35,751 nucleotides of DNA from Gammaproteobacteria bacterium (GCA_029864185.1 JAOTTY010000005.1:1-35751), one strand, 5' to 3'; positions 24,171 to 32,614 are shown, numbered from the stretch's first letter. Numbers and translations: made by a program. The notes: a model not told the origin generated them from the letters alone.

Positions 24171-24953
24171 TCACTGGGCTTTTGTATTAATGCTGCGCTT
24201 GCCTAACCACGCCGATAACTGGGCGTAGGCGAGCACGGACATGATTGGAAACAGGCTGGCAAAGGCGATAAGGCCAAAGCCGTCGAGCACGGGATTGCGG
24301 CCCGGTACGGTACTGGCAAGACCCAGGCCCAGCGCCGCAACCAGCGGCACGGTAACCGTCGACGTGGTGACGCCGCCGGAATCGTAGGCGAGCGCGATGA
24401 TCATGCGTGGTGCGAACATGGTTTGCAGCAGTACGAAAACGTATCCGCTAATGATATACCAGTAGAGTGGGGTGCCGGTGATAATGCGATATACGCCCAA
24501 CGCAATGCCGATCGCGACGCCGATGGCAACCGCGATGCGTAATCCCCAGATGCCGATACTGCCGGCCGAAACCTGGTTGGCCTTGATCGCGACCGCGAGC
24601 AGCGATGGTTCCGCGATCGTCGTCGAAAACCCGATGGCGAAGGCGAACAGGTAAACCCAATGGTAGTCCCGCCAGTCGAGAACCCTGCCGATTTGATCGC
24701 CGGCAACAAAACCCGGGTCGGTCAGCTGTTGCGCCATCAGGCGACCAAGCGGGAATAGCGCGGCTTCGAGACCTTCGAGGAAGAATCCGAGGCCGAGTAA
24801 TACCAGCACAAAGCCGGTAGCGATTTTTTTTAGGTTGGGGATCGGTTTACGCAGGATAACCAGTTGAAAACCGAATATAACCAGCACGATAGGCGCCACG
24901 TCCCAGACGGTATAGGCAATGGTGAAAAGCAGCTCTTCGAAAATGTGGACCAT
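24171..24953 (-). CDS. DUF1538 membrane protein, second copy
   Basis: A 260-residue polytopic membrane protein with roughly seven hydrophobic segments. It shares the DUF1538 landmarks with the gene at 24960: GFQLVILRKPIPN near 28-40, GFSTTIAEPSLLAV at 108-121 and [16 protein letters not shown] at 190-205, then [17 protein letters not shown]. The two TT motifs (TTIAEP and TTSTVTVP) sit in the middle and the second half, like the matched broken-helix motifs of transporters with internal repeats. The solute is unknown. It starts six bases after the first copy and leads into the PII-like gene. Confidence 0.85.
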   Translation of the reverse strand: MVHIFEELLFTIAYTVWDVAPIVLVIFGFQLVILRKPIPNLKKIATGFVLVLLGLGFFLEGLEAALFPLGRLMAQQLTDPGFVAGDQIGRVLDWRDYHWVYLFAFAIGFSTTIAEPSLLAVAIKANQVSAGSIGIWGLRIAVAIGVAIGIALGVYRIITGTPLYWYIISGYVFVLLQTMFAPRMIIALAYDSGGVTTSTVTVPLVAALGLGLASTVPGRNPVLDGFGLIAFASLFPIMSVLAYAQLSAWLGKRSINTKAQ

Positions 24954-24959
24954 GGCCGG

Positions 24960-25697
24960 TTATATCACCATGCCGTAACCCATGACGAAAATCATCGGCG
25001 TCAATGAAGCAAAGGCGATCAGTCCGAAGCCGTCGATTAGCGGGTTGCGTCCCTTGATCGAGCTGGCCAGGCCGACCCCGAGCGCGGTTACCAGCGGCAC
25101 CGTGATCGTGGATGTCGTAACCCCGCCGGAGTCATAGGCGATGCCTACGATTTCGTGCGGCGCAAAGAAGGTCATGACAACGACGCCGGTGTACCCGACC
25201 ACGATCAGGTATTGGATGGGCCAGCCCATGACAATGCGAAAAACACCGATAACGATGGCAAACCCGACCGAAAACGCGACGGTAAACCGCAATCCGAGTG
25301 CGTAGGACGCCATCGATTGTTCGTCTTTTTCGATCATCTTGCCGTCCGCGGCGACCAGCGCGGCCTCATTGGCGACCGCGGTCAACGCCGGCTCCGCGAT
25401 GGTGGTGCCAAAGCCGAGGGCAAACGCGAAACACAGCAACCAGAAGATATTGCCTTTGCTGGCGAACGCGTAGGCCATGGCTTCTCCGATCGGGAACAGA
25501 CCCAGGTTGAGGCCCTGCACGAACAGGGTTAAGCCGATGACGACGAATACGATGCCGAGCGCGATCTCTCCGAAGTTCGGAATGGGCTGCTGCAGCACCG
25601 CAAGCTGAAAAAATCCGATGACGACGATGATCGGGAGCAGATCGCGCAAACTTTCGAATAATGCCGACCAGATCGCCTTTAAAGACTTCATTAACAT
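24960..25697 (-). CDS. DUF1538 membrane protein, first copy
   Basis: A 245-residue paralogue of the next gene in the operon. Shared blocks: [28 protein letters not shown] at 95-108, [16 protein letters not shown] at 188-203, [18 protein letters not shown] polar insert at about 112-128 ([17 protein letters not shown]) between the halves is charged and differs from the second copy. Two adjacent, similar-sized, non-identical copies suggest a heterodimer. It is the first gene of the four-gene operon. ATG codons at 25697 and 25691 are both possible and neither has a good ribosome site. Confidence 0.85.
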   Translation of the reverse strand: MLMKSLKAIWSALFESLRDLLPIIVVIGFFQLAVLQQPIPNFGEIALGIVFVVIGLTLFVQGLNLGLFPIGEAMAYAFASKGNIFWLLCFAFALGFGTTIAEPALTAVANEAALVAADGKMIEKDEQSMASYALGLRFTVAFSVGFAIVIGVFRIVMGWPIQYLIVVGYTGVVVMTFFAPHEIVGIAYDSGGVTTSTITVPLVTALGVGLASSIKGRNPLIDGFGLIAFASLTPMIFVMGYGMVI

Positions 25698-25721
25698 CTA
25701 TGGATATATTGATTCGAAACG

Positions 25722-25753
25722 ATAATATCAGCAGGGTCGTGGCAGGCCCACGA
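25722..25753 (-). promoter_or_regulatory. Likely DUF1538 operon promoter with inverted repeat
   Basis: On the minus strand TGATATTAT (25730-25722) is an extended -10. The plus-strand repeat TCGTGG-CAGGC-CCACGA (25737-25753) covers the -35 position and is a perfect 6-bp inverted repeat. It could be an operator. The region is separated from the ABC operon by the terminator at 25761-25787. Confidence 0.4.
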
Positions 25754-25760
25754 TAAAACC

Positions 25761-25787
25761 CAAAAAAAAGCCCGCCTTGAGGCGGGC
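25761..25787 (-). terminator. Strong Rho-independent terminator of the ABC importer operon
   Basis: On the minus strand GCCCGCC pairs with GGCGGGC around a four-base loop, and eight T residues follow at 25769-25762. It ends the importer transcript and insulates the DUF1538 operon. Confidence 0.92.
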
Positions 25788-25826
25788 CTGATCGTGATAG
25801 TAAACCTGGGCTTGAACCGACCTGGT

Positions 25827-27485
25827 CTACTTATGTTTTTCCCTCGCTGCTTCGCCGATGTCATCGACACCGCGTTCTTCGAGCAGTGTCGTTAACCAGT
25901 CCGGATCCATTTCGGGCACCGAGGATAACAGCAGGTCGGTGTACTCATGATGCGGGGGTGTGAACATTTCATCCTTGGGCCCCTGCTCGACGACCTTGCC
26001 GTACTGCATCACCACGACTTCGTCAGCGATGGAACGCACCGTTGCCAGGTCATGGGTGATAAACATGTAGGACAGGTTCAACTCTTTTTGCAGCTTGTCG
26101 AGTAACCGCAGAATACCTTCGGCAACCAGTTGATCGAGCGCGCTGGTCACCTCGTCGCAAATGATAAAGGTGGGGCCTGCCGCCAGCGAACGGGCGATGC
26201 CGATGCGTTGTTTCTGGCCGCCGGAAAGCTCTGGCGGATAACGGTTGTAATACTGCGATGGATCCAGTTCGATCAGGTCGAGCAATTCGTCGACACGACT
26301 TTTGAGATCCGGCCCATGCAGGCCGCTGTAGAACTGGGCCGGTCGTCCGATGATTTCGCTGATCTTTACCTTTGGATTCAGCGCCGTATCCGCCATTTGA
26401 TAGATCATCTGGGCCTGGCGCAATTGATCCTTGGTGCGATTTCGATAATCCGGTGGCAGAGCCTGTCCCTTGAACAGAATCTCCCCGCTGGTCGGTGGCA
26501 GCAAACCGGTTATGCAGCGGGCTGTCGTCGACTTGCCCGAACCTGATTCACCGACGACGGCCACGGTCATCCCCTCGAAAATATCAAACGATACATCGTG
26601 CAATACCGGGGTGTCGCCATAGGATGCGTCGACATTCTTGACCGAAATCAGCGGCACGCCTTGGGTTGGCCTCGGTTTCTGTTCGCGTTTGAATTCACGC
26701 ACCGCCCACAACGACTTGGTGTATTCGTTCTTGGGATTCTCCAGCATGGTCCGGGTATCGGCTTCCTCTACCTCGTCGCCCTTGAGCAGAACCTTGATGA
26801 CGTTGGCCATCTGTGCCACCACCGCGAGGTCATGGGTAATATAGATCGCCGCGGTGTTGAACTGGTCGACGATATCGCGTATGGCCGATAACACCTCGAT
26901 CTGCGTGGTCACATCTAGCGCGGTGGTCGGTTCGTCGAAAATGATCAGATCGGGCCGACAGGCCATCGCCATGGCGGTCATCGCGCGCTGCAGCTGACCA
27001 CCAGATACCTGGTGCGGGTAGCGAAAACCGATTTCGCGCGGATTCGGCAGGCGCAGGCGCTCGTACAGCTCCATAGCGTCTTCCTGGCTTTCCAGACGCT
27101 TCTTGATTCGGTATTGAACCGGCGCCTCGGTATGCTGGTCGATCAGTTTATGTGCCGGGTTGAACGACGCCGCTGCCGATTGCGCGACGTAGGCGATCCG
27201 TGCGCCGCGCAAGCACTGCAGGTCTGATGCCGGCGTCGTGGTTAATTCCATGCCGTCGAATTCGATCGAGGAACCCTCGGAGATGCGGCAGCCATCGCGG
27301 GTAAAGCCCATGGCCGCAAGCCCGATGGTCGATTTGCCGGCGCCGGATTCACCGATCAGGCCCATGACTTCGCCGCGGTGCAGCGTCAGGTCGATACCGT
27401 GAACGATTTCGATCCATTTTTCATCCGAGTATCCTTCGATACGCAGATTCCTAATTTTAAGCAATACGCTTTTGTCTGCACTCAT
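25827..27485 (-). CDS. Fused double ATPase of a Dpp/Opp-type ABC importer
   Basis: A 552-residue protein with two full ABC ATPase domains, equal to DppD and DppF joined. Domain 1 has Walker A GESGAGKST at 45-53, signature VSGGQLQR and Walker B FDEPTTALD. Domain 2 has GESGSGKST near 315-323, LSGGQKQR and CDEVTSALD. Each domain has its H-loop histidine (ITHDLA). The C-terminal HHEYTDLLLSSVPEMD is typical of oligopeptide-ATPase tails. It drives uptake through the permeases encoded just upstream. Its ribosome site, GGAG, sits within the last codons of the previous gene. The strong terminator follows. Confidence 0.92.
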   Translation of the reverse strand: MSADKSVLLKIRNLRIEGYSDEKWIEIVHGIDLTLHRGEVMGLIGESGAGKSTIGLAAMGFTRDGCRISEGSSIEFDGMELTTTPASDLQCLRGARIAYVAQSAAASFNPAHKLIDQHTEAPVQYRIKKRLESQEDAMELYERLRLPNPREIGFRYPHQVSGGQLQRAMTAMAMACRPDLIIFDEPTTALDVTTQIEVLSAIRDIVDQFNTAAIYITHDLAVVAQMANVIKVLLKGDEVEEADTRTMLENPKNEYTKSLWAVREFKREQKPRPTQGVPLISVKNVDASYGDTPVLHDVSFDIFEGMTVAVVGESGSGKSTTARCITGLLPPTSGEILFKGQALPPDYRNRTKDQLRQAQMIYQMADTALNPKVKISEIIGRPAQFYSGLHGPDLKSRVDELLDLIELDPSQYYNRYPPELSGGQKQRIGIARSLAAGPTFIICDEVTSALDQLVAEGILRLLDKLQKELNLSYMFITHDLATVRSIADEVVVMQYGKVVEQGPKDEMFTPPHHEYTDLLLSSVPEMDPDWLTTLLEERGVDDIGEAAREKHK

Positions 27486-27490
27486 TTCGA

Positions 27491-28552
27491 TTACTCCTTC
27501 AGGCCGGACGACCGGTAAAGCATCCAGTCGACCACAAAGTTAACCGCCACCGTAAGCAAGGCTATCGCTGCCGCCGGTATCAGGGGGGTGATTTCGCCAA
27601 AGGAGATGAGCGTTGCATTCTCCCGCACCATCGAACCCCAGTCCGCGGTCGGCGGCTGGATGCCGAGTCCGAGGAACGACAGGCCGGCTACCAGCAGAAA
27701 TACGAAACAGAACTCGAGACCGAACTCTGCAATCAGGGGTGCCATCGAGTTGGGTAGTATCTCCTTGCGAATCAGGTACCAGGTGCCTTCGCCCCGGAGC
27801 TTGGCGGCTTCGATGTAGTCCATTACCACGACGTTGCCGCCAACCGATCTCGCCAGACGGAACACCCGCGGCGCGTAAATGATGGCGATGACGATGATCA
27901 GCGTAGTCGTATTCGTGCCAAAAATACTCAACAACAGCAGGGAAAAGATCAACGACGGAATCGACATGACCACATCCACCACCCGGCCGAGTAACTGGTC
28001 GAGCTTGCCGCCCTTGGTGGCCGCGTACAATCCTGCGGTAGCGCCCATCAAAAAGGCCAGAATGGTCGCCAGCAGCGCCAGGCCGACCGTGTTGCGGGCG
28101 CCGTAAATGATTCGGCTGAACATGTCCCGGCCCAGCTGGTCGGCGCCGAGCAGCATGTTTTCATCGGCAGGCGCAAACGCGGACGAAATTACCTCGGCCT
28201 CACCATAGGGGGCGATAATCGGCGCAAAGATACCGGAAATTGCGTAGGTGAAGATAACGAACAACCCGAACCCGGCCGTCAGCGGTGCGGTGCGCACTTC
28301 CTTGGCCATGTCTGTTGGCAGGATAATCACCAGGAATTCGCGGAACGAGTAGGAAACACCCGCGGAAAAGGCAATCAACCCGGCAAGCAGGGTAACCGCC
28401 CACAGCATCGCCTCCCCTCCGACAATCCCCATCACGAAGGAAACCAGGGTCAGCGAAAACAGCAGAATGAACGGGGTGCGCTTCTGATAGAAAGCGGCCA
28501 GCGATGAAGCGCCGATCAGGAGTGCGTAAAATCCAATGATAAAATAGTTCAT
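27491..28552 (-). CDS. ABC importer permease, DppC-type with N-terminal membrane extension
   Basis: A 353-residue permease. Residues from about 130 on are a standard BPD_transp_1 domain with the EAA loop YIEAAKLRGEGTWYLIRKEI. DppC proteins usually run to about 300 residues with one helix before the domain. Here residues 1-75 add roughly three hydrophobic segments (FIIGFYALLIGASSLAAFY, ILLFSLTLVSFVMGIVGG, LLAGLIAFSAGVSY) ahead of the normal first helix. The role of the extension is unknown. It is tightly packed with the permease and ATPase genes. Confidence 0.88.
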   Translation of the reverse strand: MNYFIIGFYALLIGASSLAAFYQKRTPFILLFSLTLVSFVMGIVGGEAMLWAVTLLAGLIAFSAGVSYSFREFLVIILPTDMAKEVRTAPLTAGFGLFVIFTYAISGIFAPIIAPYGEAEVISSAFAPADENMLLGADQLGRDMFSRIIYGARNTVGLALLATILAFLMGATAGLYAATKGGKLDQLLGRVVDVVMSIPSLIFSLLLLSIFGTNTTTLIIVIAIIYAPRVFRLARSVGGNVVVMDYIEAAKLRGEGTWYLIRKEILPNSMAPLIAEFGLEFCFVFLLVAGLSFLGLGIQPPTADWGSMVRENATLISFGEITPLIPAAAIALLTVAVNFVVDWMLYRSSGLKE

Positions 28553-28562
28553 GATTCAGCCC

Positions 28563-29528
28563 TCACTTCGGATGACGCAAGCGCGGGTTGGTCAGAATCG
28601 ACCCCACGTCGGCTGCCAGGTTTAGCAGGATGAAGGTTGCCGCGAATATCAGGCAGCAGGCCTGCACCACCGGAAAATCTCGCTTGGTTACGGCGTCTAC
28701 CAGCAATTGACCGATACCCGGGTAAACAAACACGACCTCGACCAGCACCACCCCGGTTACCAGGTAGGCAAGGTTCAGGGCGATGACGTTGATGACCGGC
28801 GCCCAGGCGTTCGGCAGCGTATGCTTGACGATTACCTTCCACGCGGGCACACCCTTGAGGCGTGCCATCTCCACGTATGGAGAGGCCAGCAGGTTGATGA
28901 TCGACGCCCGGGTCATCCGCATCATGTGTGCCACTACCACCAGTACCATGGTCAAGGCGGGCAGGAAGGTGCGATTGAGCTTGTCGAGCAGGCTCATGTC
29001 ATCGTCTATCTTGGCGATGGCTGGAAAAAATCCGCCTTTGACCGCGATGAACAGAATCAGCACGTAGCCGAGGAAAAATTCCGGTGACGATATCGACGTC
29101 AGGGTCAGTACATTGGCAACCCGGTCGAATACCGAATTCCTGAACAGCGCCACCGCGACGCCGAGGAATATGGCGACTGGAACCGCGATCAGTGCGGCAT
29201 AGACGGCCAGGAACAGCGTATTACCAAAGCGGGTACCGATGGCTTCCGACACGGGTGTTTTGGAAATCAGGGAATTGCCGAAATCACCTTGGATGGCATT
29301 GAACAACCACTCGAAGTAACGAACCGGAGCTGCCCGATCGAGACCGAGCTCCGTGCGCAGCGCCGCGAGGTTATCCTCGGTGGCACCCTGTCCCAGTACC
29401 GCCTGGGCAATATCGCCGGGTAGCAGTTCTACCGCGCCGAAGATGATGACCGAGATGACCAGGAGCGTGATGAATCCCAGCCCCAGTCTTTTCAAGACTA
29501 TTGATACAATATCGCCCATTGCAGGCAT
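28563..29528 (-). CDS. ABC importer permease, DppB-type
   Basis: A 321-residue integral membrane subunit. The N-terminus LKRLGLGFITLLVISVIIFG and LLPGDIAQAVLGQG are typical of DppB/OppB, and the EAA loop is EMARLKGVPAWKVIVKHTLP. About six membrane helices are visible, the last before DVGSILTNPRLRHPK. The ATG at 29528 has GAGGGG close before it; an ATG three codons later is also possible. It follows the binding-protein gene after a 127-base gap with a hairpin, and lies ten bases before the second permease. Confidence 0.92.
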   Translation of the reverse strand: MPAMGDIVSIVLKRLGLGFITLLVISVIIFGAVELLPGDIAQAVLGQGATEDNLAALRTELGLDRAAPVRYFEWLFNAIQGDFGNSLISKTPVSEAIGTRFGNTLFLAVYAALIAVPVAIFLGVAVALFRNSVFDRVANVLTLTSISSPEFFLGYVLILFIAVKGGFFPAIAKIDDDMSLLDKLNRTFLPALTMVLVVVAHMMRMTRASIINLLASPYVEMARLKGVPAWKVIVKHTLPNAWAPVINVIALNLAYLVTGVVLVEVVFVYPGIGQLLVDAVTKRDFPVVQACCLIFAATFILLNLAADVGSILTNPRLRHPK

Positions 29529-29585
29529 CCCCCCTCGAGTGGCATCAATTTAGTGACGCACTTTGTTATGTTATCCAGACAAGCC

Positions 29586-29612
29586 GCGTACCCCGATCGT
29601 GCCGGGGTACGC
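29586..29612 (-). other. Intercistronic hairpin between binding protein and permease genes
   Basis: GCGTACCCC (29586-29594) and GGGGTACGC (29604-29612) form a perfect 9-bp stem with a nine-base loop. There is no T tract. Such hairpins after binding-protein genes often protect the upstream mRNA and lower permease expression relative to the binding protein. That role here is inferred. Confidence 0.5.
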
Positions 29613-29655
29613 AGTTCAGACTGCATTTAATGAAACATGCACTCGGCCCGCCGGC

Positions 29656-31266
29656 TTATGCGAACCACCAGCGATGGTAGCCACGCCCGCCATCGAGCTC
29701 CCAGCTCGATGCCAGGCTGGGCCCGTGTTGCACCTTCTTGTTTCGCGCATATACAAAATTCACGAAAATCGGAATGACGGTACCGCCGTCGTCCCGCGCC
29801 AGCTGGCACATTTCGCGATACTGCTCGGCGCGCCGCTGCTCATCGAGTTCCGCCTTGGCGATCAGCAGCAGTTCATTGAAACGCTTGTTCTGCCAGTGCG
29901 ACTCGTTCCATGCGGCATCATCCTTGTAAGCCAGCGTAAACATGTTGTCGGGTGTCGGGCGCGCGCCCCACTTGACGAATGTCCATGGTTTTTTCAACCA
30001 GACATCCGACCAGTAGCCGTCGTTGGCTTCGCGCTTGACGTCGATCTGAATGCCCGCCTTTTTGGCATGTTCGCTGTAAAGCACGCACATGTCGACCGCG
30101 CCTGGCAGAATGCTGTCGGCCGCCGACAGGCTAACCTTGAGCGAACTCACCCCGGCTTTCTTCAGGTGAAACTTGGCCTTGTCGGGATCATAGACCCGCT
30201 GGGGAATATCCTTGGGAAAATAGGGCATGCCGGGAGAAACGTGAAAATCGTTACCAGGGGTCGCGGTGCCAAACATGATTTTCTCGACTATATCCTTGCG
30301 GTCGACGGCGAGTTTGAGCGCCATTCTTACATCCACGTTGTCAAAAGGTGCGACATCGCAAAACATCGGCATCGTAATCGCGGATCCGCTGGGTACGTTA
30401 TCCACCTCGATATTGGGATTGCGGCCGAGCAGGGCTACCGTTTTCAGGTCGACCGAGGTAATCGCATCGACATCGCCGGTAATCAGCGCGGTCTGGCGCG
30501 CGTTCGGGTCGTTGAGGCCCAGCATTTCGATTTCGTCGAAATAGGCGCCCTCTCGATGCCAGCCGCCGTGCCGCTCGAGCGTGGTGCTAATGCCGGGCTT
30601 GTGATTGGTAATCGCGTAAGGGCCTGCGCCGGTCTGGCTTTGCCAGTCAGCCGTGCCGTCGGATTTGGCCGGCAGCATGACCAGGTGGTAGTCCGTCATG
30701 ACCCAGGGCAGGTCGGCAAATCCCTGGTTGAGTTCGATCACGATGGTATGGTCGTCTTTCGCCTTGATATCGGTGACGGTGGTCAGCAATGCCTTGGCCG
30801 CCGAAGTCGATTTTTCGCCGCGGTGATGGTTCAGCGATGCAATGGCGTCGGCGGAGGTAAATTTCTTGCCATTATGGAAAGTCGCGTTCTTGTTGAGCTC
30901 GAAGGTCCAGACCTTGGCATCGGGCGATGCGCTCCAGGAATCCGCCATGTCGGGCCCCAATCCGTTTTCAGGGGTAATTTCGGTAAGGTAACTGCGGTGG
31001 GTATGCGCGAGCTGAATCATGCCGACACTCTGGTAGGTGCCTGGATCAAAGGTATCGGAGGTATTCACATCGTGTACCCCGACCCTGAATTTGCCGCCCT
31101 TTTTAGGAGTTGCCGCGGCCACTTCGCTGGTCCACAGACCGGAAGCGAGGGGCACGGACATGCCTGCAGCGACGGCAAATCGCATGAAATCGCGTCGCCC
31201 CAGCTTGCCGTTTTTGGCATCGCGAGTCAGCAACTCTTTGAATTCTTTCTTGGAACTATCGGACAT
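29656..31266 (-). CDS. Periplasmic solute-binding protein (family 5) with Tat signal
   Basis: A 536-residue DppA/OppA-type binding protein. The N-terminus has a twin-arginine motif, LGRRDFMRF at 22-30, then AVAAGMSVPLASG and a likely cleavage near SEVAAA (47-52). Thus it is exported folded by the Tat system. The family 5 body shows LTEITPENGLGPDMADSWSA, KNATFHNGKKFTSADAIASL and RMALKLAVDRKDIVEKIMFG. It delivers the solute to the permeases. Family 5 proteins bind peptides, nickel, opines and amide compounds, so the ligand is open. It follows the M24 gene on the same strand. Confidence 0.92.
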   Translation of the reverse strand: MSDSSKKEFKELLTRDAKNGKLGRRDFMRFAVAAGMSVPLASGLWTSEVAAATPKKGGKFRVGVHDVNTSDTFDPGTYQSVGMIQLAHTHRSYLTEITPENGLGPDMADSWSASPDAKVWTFELNKNATFHNGKKFTSADAIASLNHHRGEKSTSAAKALLTTVTDIKAKDDHTIVIELNQGFADLPWVMTDYHLVMLPAKSDGTADWQSQTGAGPYAITNHKPGISTTLERHGGWHREGAYFDEIEMLGLNDPNARQTALITGDVDAITSVDLKTVALLGRNPNIEVDNVPSGSAITMPMFCDVAPFDNVDVRMALKLAVDRKDIVEKIMFGTATPGNDFHVSPGMPYFPKDIPQRVYDPDKAKFHLKKAGVSSLKVSLSAADSILPGAVDMCVLYSEHAKKAGIQIDVKREANDGYWSDVWLKKPWTFVKWGARPTPDNMFTLAYKDDAAWNESHWQNKRFNELLLIAKAELDEQRRAEQYREMCQLARDDGGTVIPIFVNFVYARNKKVQHGPSLASSWELDGGRGYHRWWFA

Positions 31267-31309
31267 CAGAATATCTCTCCTCGGTTTTATCTAGTTGTTA
31301 GAATTCCAA

Positions 31310-31325
31310 ATACAACAGGTTGTAT
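31310..31325. promoter_or_regulatory. Perfect palindrome upstream of the importer operon
   Basis: ATACAACAGGTTGTAT is a perfect 7-2-7 inverted repeat 44 bases upstream of the binding-protein start. It is a plausible repressor or activator site. A second imperfect repeat, ATTAC-CCGT-GTAAT, lies at 31332-31345. No regulator gene is adjacent. Confidence 0.5.
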
Positions 31326-31430
31326 AAGGTTATTACCCGTGTAATGGTACCTGATTGTCATCAATTATTCGACCCATGTGGATAAATCAAATCTATAACA
31401 GTGCGTCGAATCAGGGTTAGGGACAGGATC

Positions 31431-31445
31431 GCCCGGTGTCCGGGC
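31431..31445 (-). other. Short GC-rich hairpin after the M24 gene
   Basis: GCCCGG and CCGGGC pair around a TGT loop just past the M24 stop. No T run follows, so it is a weak terminator or pause site. It may partly separate the M24 gene from the importer operon. Confidence 0.35.
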
Positions 31446-31453
31446 TAAAGACG

Positions 31454-32614
31454 CTAGCGAACGATCAGGGTCTGCGGCGTATTGCTGGTCAGGTTGACCG
31501 CGCCGCCGTCGGTCAGCATTACGGTATTCGAGATAAAGTAATCGACCACGTCGGTGTTGGTAAACCAGGAATGCGCGTGAAAGGTCATACCGACCTTAAT
31601 TTCGCGCGTGCTGCCGGGTTGCAGGCTCGTCACCATGCTGCCGCCGGTCCAGCTGGGCGGAAAGCCGATGCCGACCATGTAGCCGCAGTGGTGCCGGTGA
31701 TAATCGACAAGCCCGGCGCTGTCGGCCACGTCTTTCCAGGCCTGGTAGACTTCGCCCGCCGTCGCGCCAGGCCTGAGCGCATCGCAGATAGCCTGCATGC
31801 CGCGAATCGCGAGCGCTGCCGATTCTTCTGCACCCTTCGGCGCGGCGCCGACGTAAACCAGCCGGCCCATCGGCGCCTGGTACTTGCGATAGGCGCCGCC
31901 GATTTCGAGAAACACGGCATCCCCGTTGTGAAACACGTCGCCGCGCCAGGTGGTATGTTCTTCGCCGAGGCGGGTGGTCGGGCGAATAAACGGCCCGAAT
32001 CCCGGGTACTCGCTGCCGGCAAGGATCATCGCACGGTTGCATTCGGCGGCTATTTCGTAGTCGCTCGCGCCGTCGCGAATCGCGTCGATTGCCGCCAGCG
32101 TGCCGGCATCTGCCGCGGCCGCGGCCCTGCGCGTGTAGTCCTGCTCGAGCGGAGATTTAACCAGCCGCAACTCGTCGATGATGCCCGAGCCATCCGACCA
32201 GTCCGCCTTGGGAGCGCCCGCGATTATCAATTCGTAGATGCGCGGCGTCATGAACAGGCTGCGCTTTTCGATACCGAGCCGGGCCCGGGACAGGCCCCGG
32301 TCGGCGAGCATCTTCAGCACGTAGTCGGACAGCTCCTCGGTATCGGCATGGCCGTAAAACTCGGCGTTTCCGACCTGGTTTTCGACGGTGATGCGTTCCA
32401 TCGCGCGGCAGGCGAGCGCAAGCGTTCCTTCGACAGGTACCACCAGTACGTGGCAGGCAAAAAATCCCCAGTGATCGAGACCGGTAAGATAATAGATATT
32501 CTCGGGCACGGAGACCACGAGCGCATCGATGCCACGGACTTTCATCACAGCTCTGACCCTGTCCAGTCGCTGACGTAGTTCCGATTCGGAGAACACTTCC
32601 TGGCGCGTCACCAC
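31454..32614 (-). CDS. Creatinase/ectoine-hydrolase-like M24 (pita-bread) enzyme without usual metal ligands
   Basis: A 386-residue protein of the M24 fold. Residues 8-140 form the creatinase N-terminal domain (GIDALVVSVPENIYYLTGLD), and 155-386 the pita-bread catalytic domain. The five ligands of metallo M24 peptidases appear lost: the first Asp is Glu237 (FLEIGG), the second falls in YQAPMGR, the His motif reads HHCGYMVGIG, and the Glu sites read MTFHAHSW and FISNTV. The same pattern, FLEIxGxYRxY, is seen in ectoine hydrolase (DoeA) and creatinase-like enzymes, which cleave C-N bonds in small osmolytes without two metals. Position upstream of the binding-protein gene suggests that it processes the imported compound. 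Confidence 0.85.
   Translation of the reverse strand: MVTRQEVFSESELRQRLDRVRAVMKVRGIDALVVSVPENIYYLTGLDHWGFFACHVLVVPVEGTLALACRAMERITVENQVGNAEFYGHADTEELSDYVLKMLADRGLSRARLGIEKRSLFMTPRIYELIIAGAPKADWSDGSGIIDELRLVKSPLEQDYTRRAAAAADAGTLAAIDAIRDGASDYEIAAECNRAMILAGSEYPGFGPFIRPTTRLGEEHTTWRGDVFHNGDAVFLEIGGAYRKYQAPMGRLVYVGAAPKGAEESAALAIRGMQAICDALRPGATAGEVYQAWKDVADSAGLVDYHRHHCGYMVGIGFPPSWTGGSMVTSLQPGSTREIKVGMTFHAHSWFTNTDVVDYFISNTVMLTDGGAVNLTSNTPQTLIVR

Noticed and set aside
29563-31344. 593-codon plus frame opposite the binding-protein gene
   Set aside because: It is the antisense shadow of a well-recognised family 5 binding protein with a Tat signal.
31436-32578. 380-codon plus frame opposite the M24 gene
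   Set aside because: Antisense shadow without domain signatures; the minus frame has the full M24 fold.
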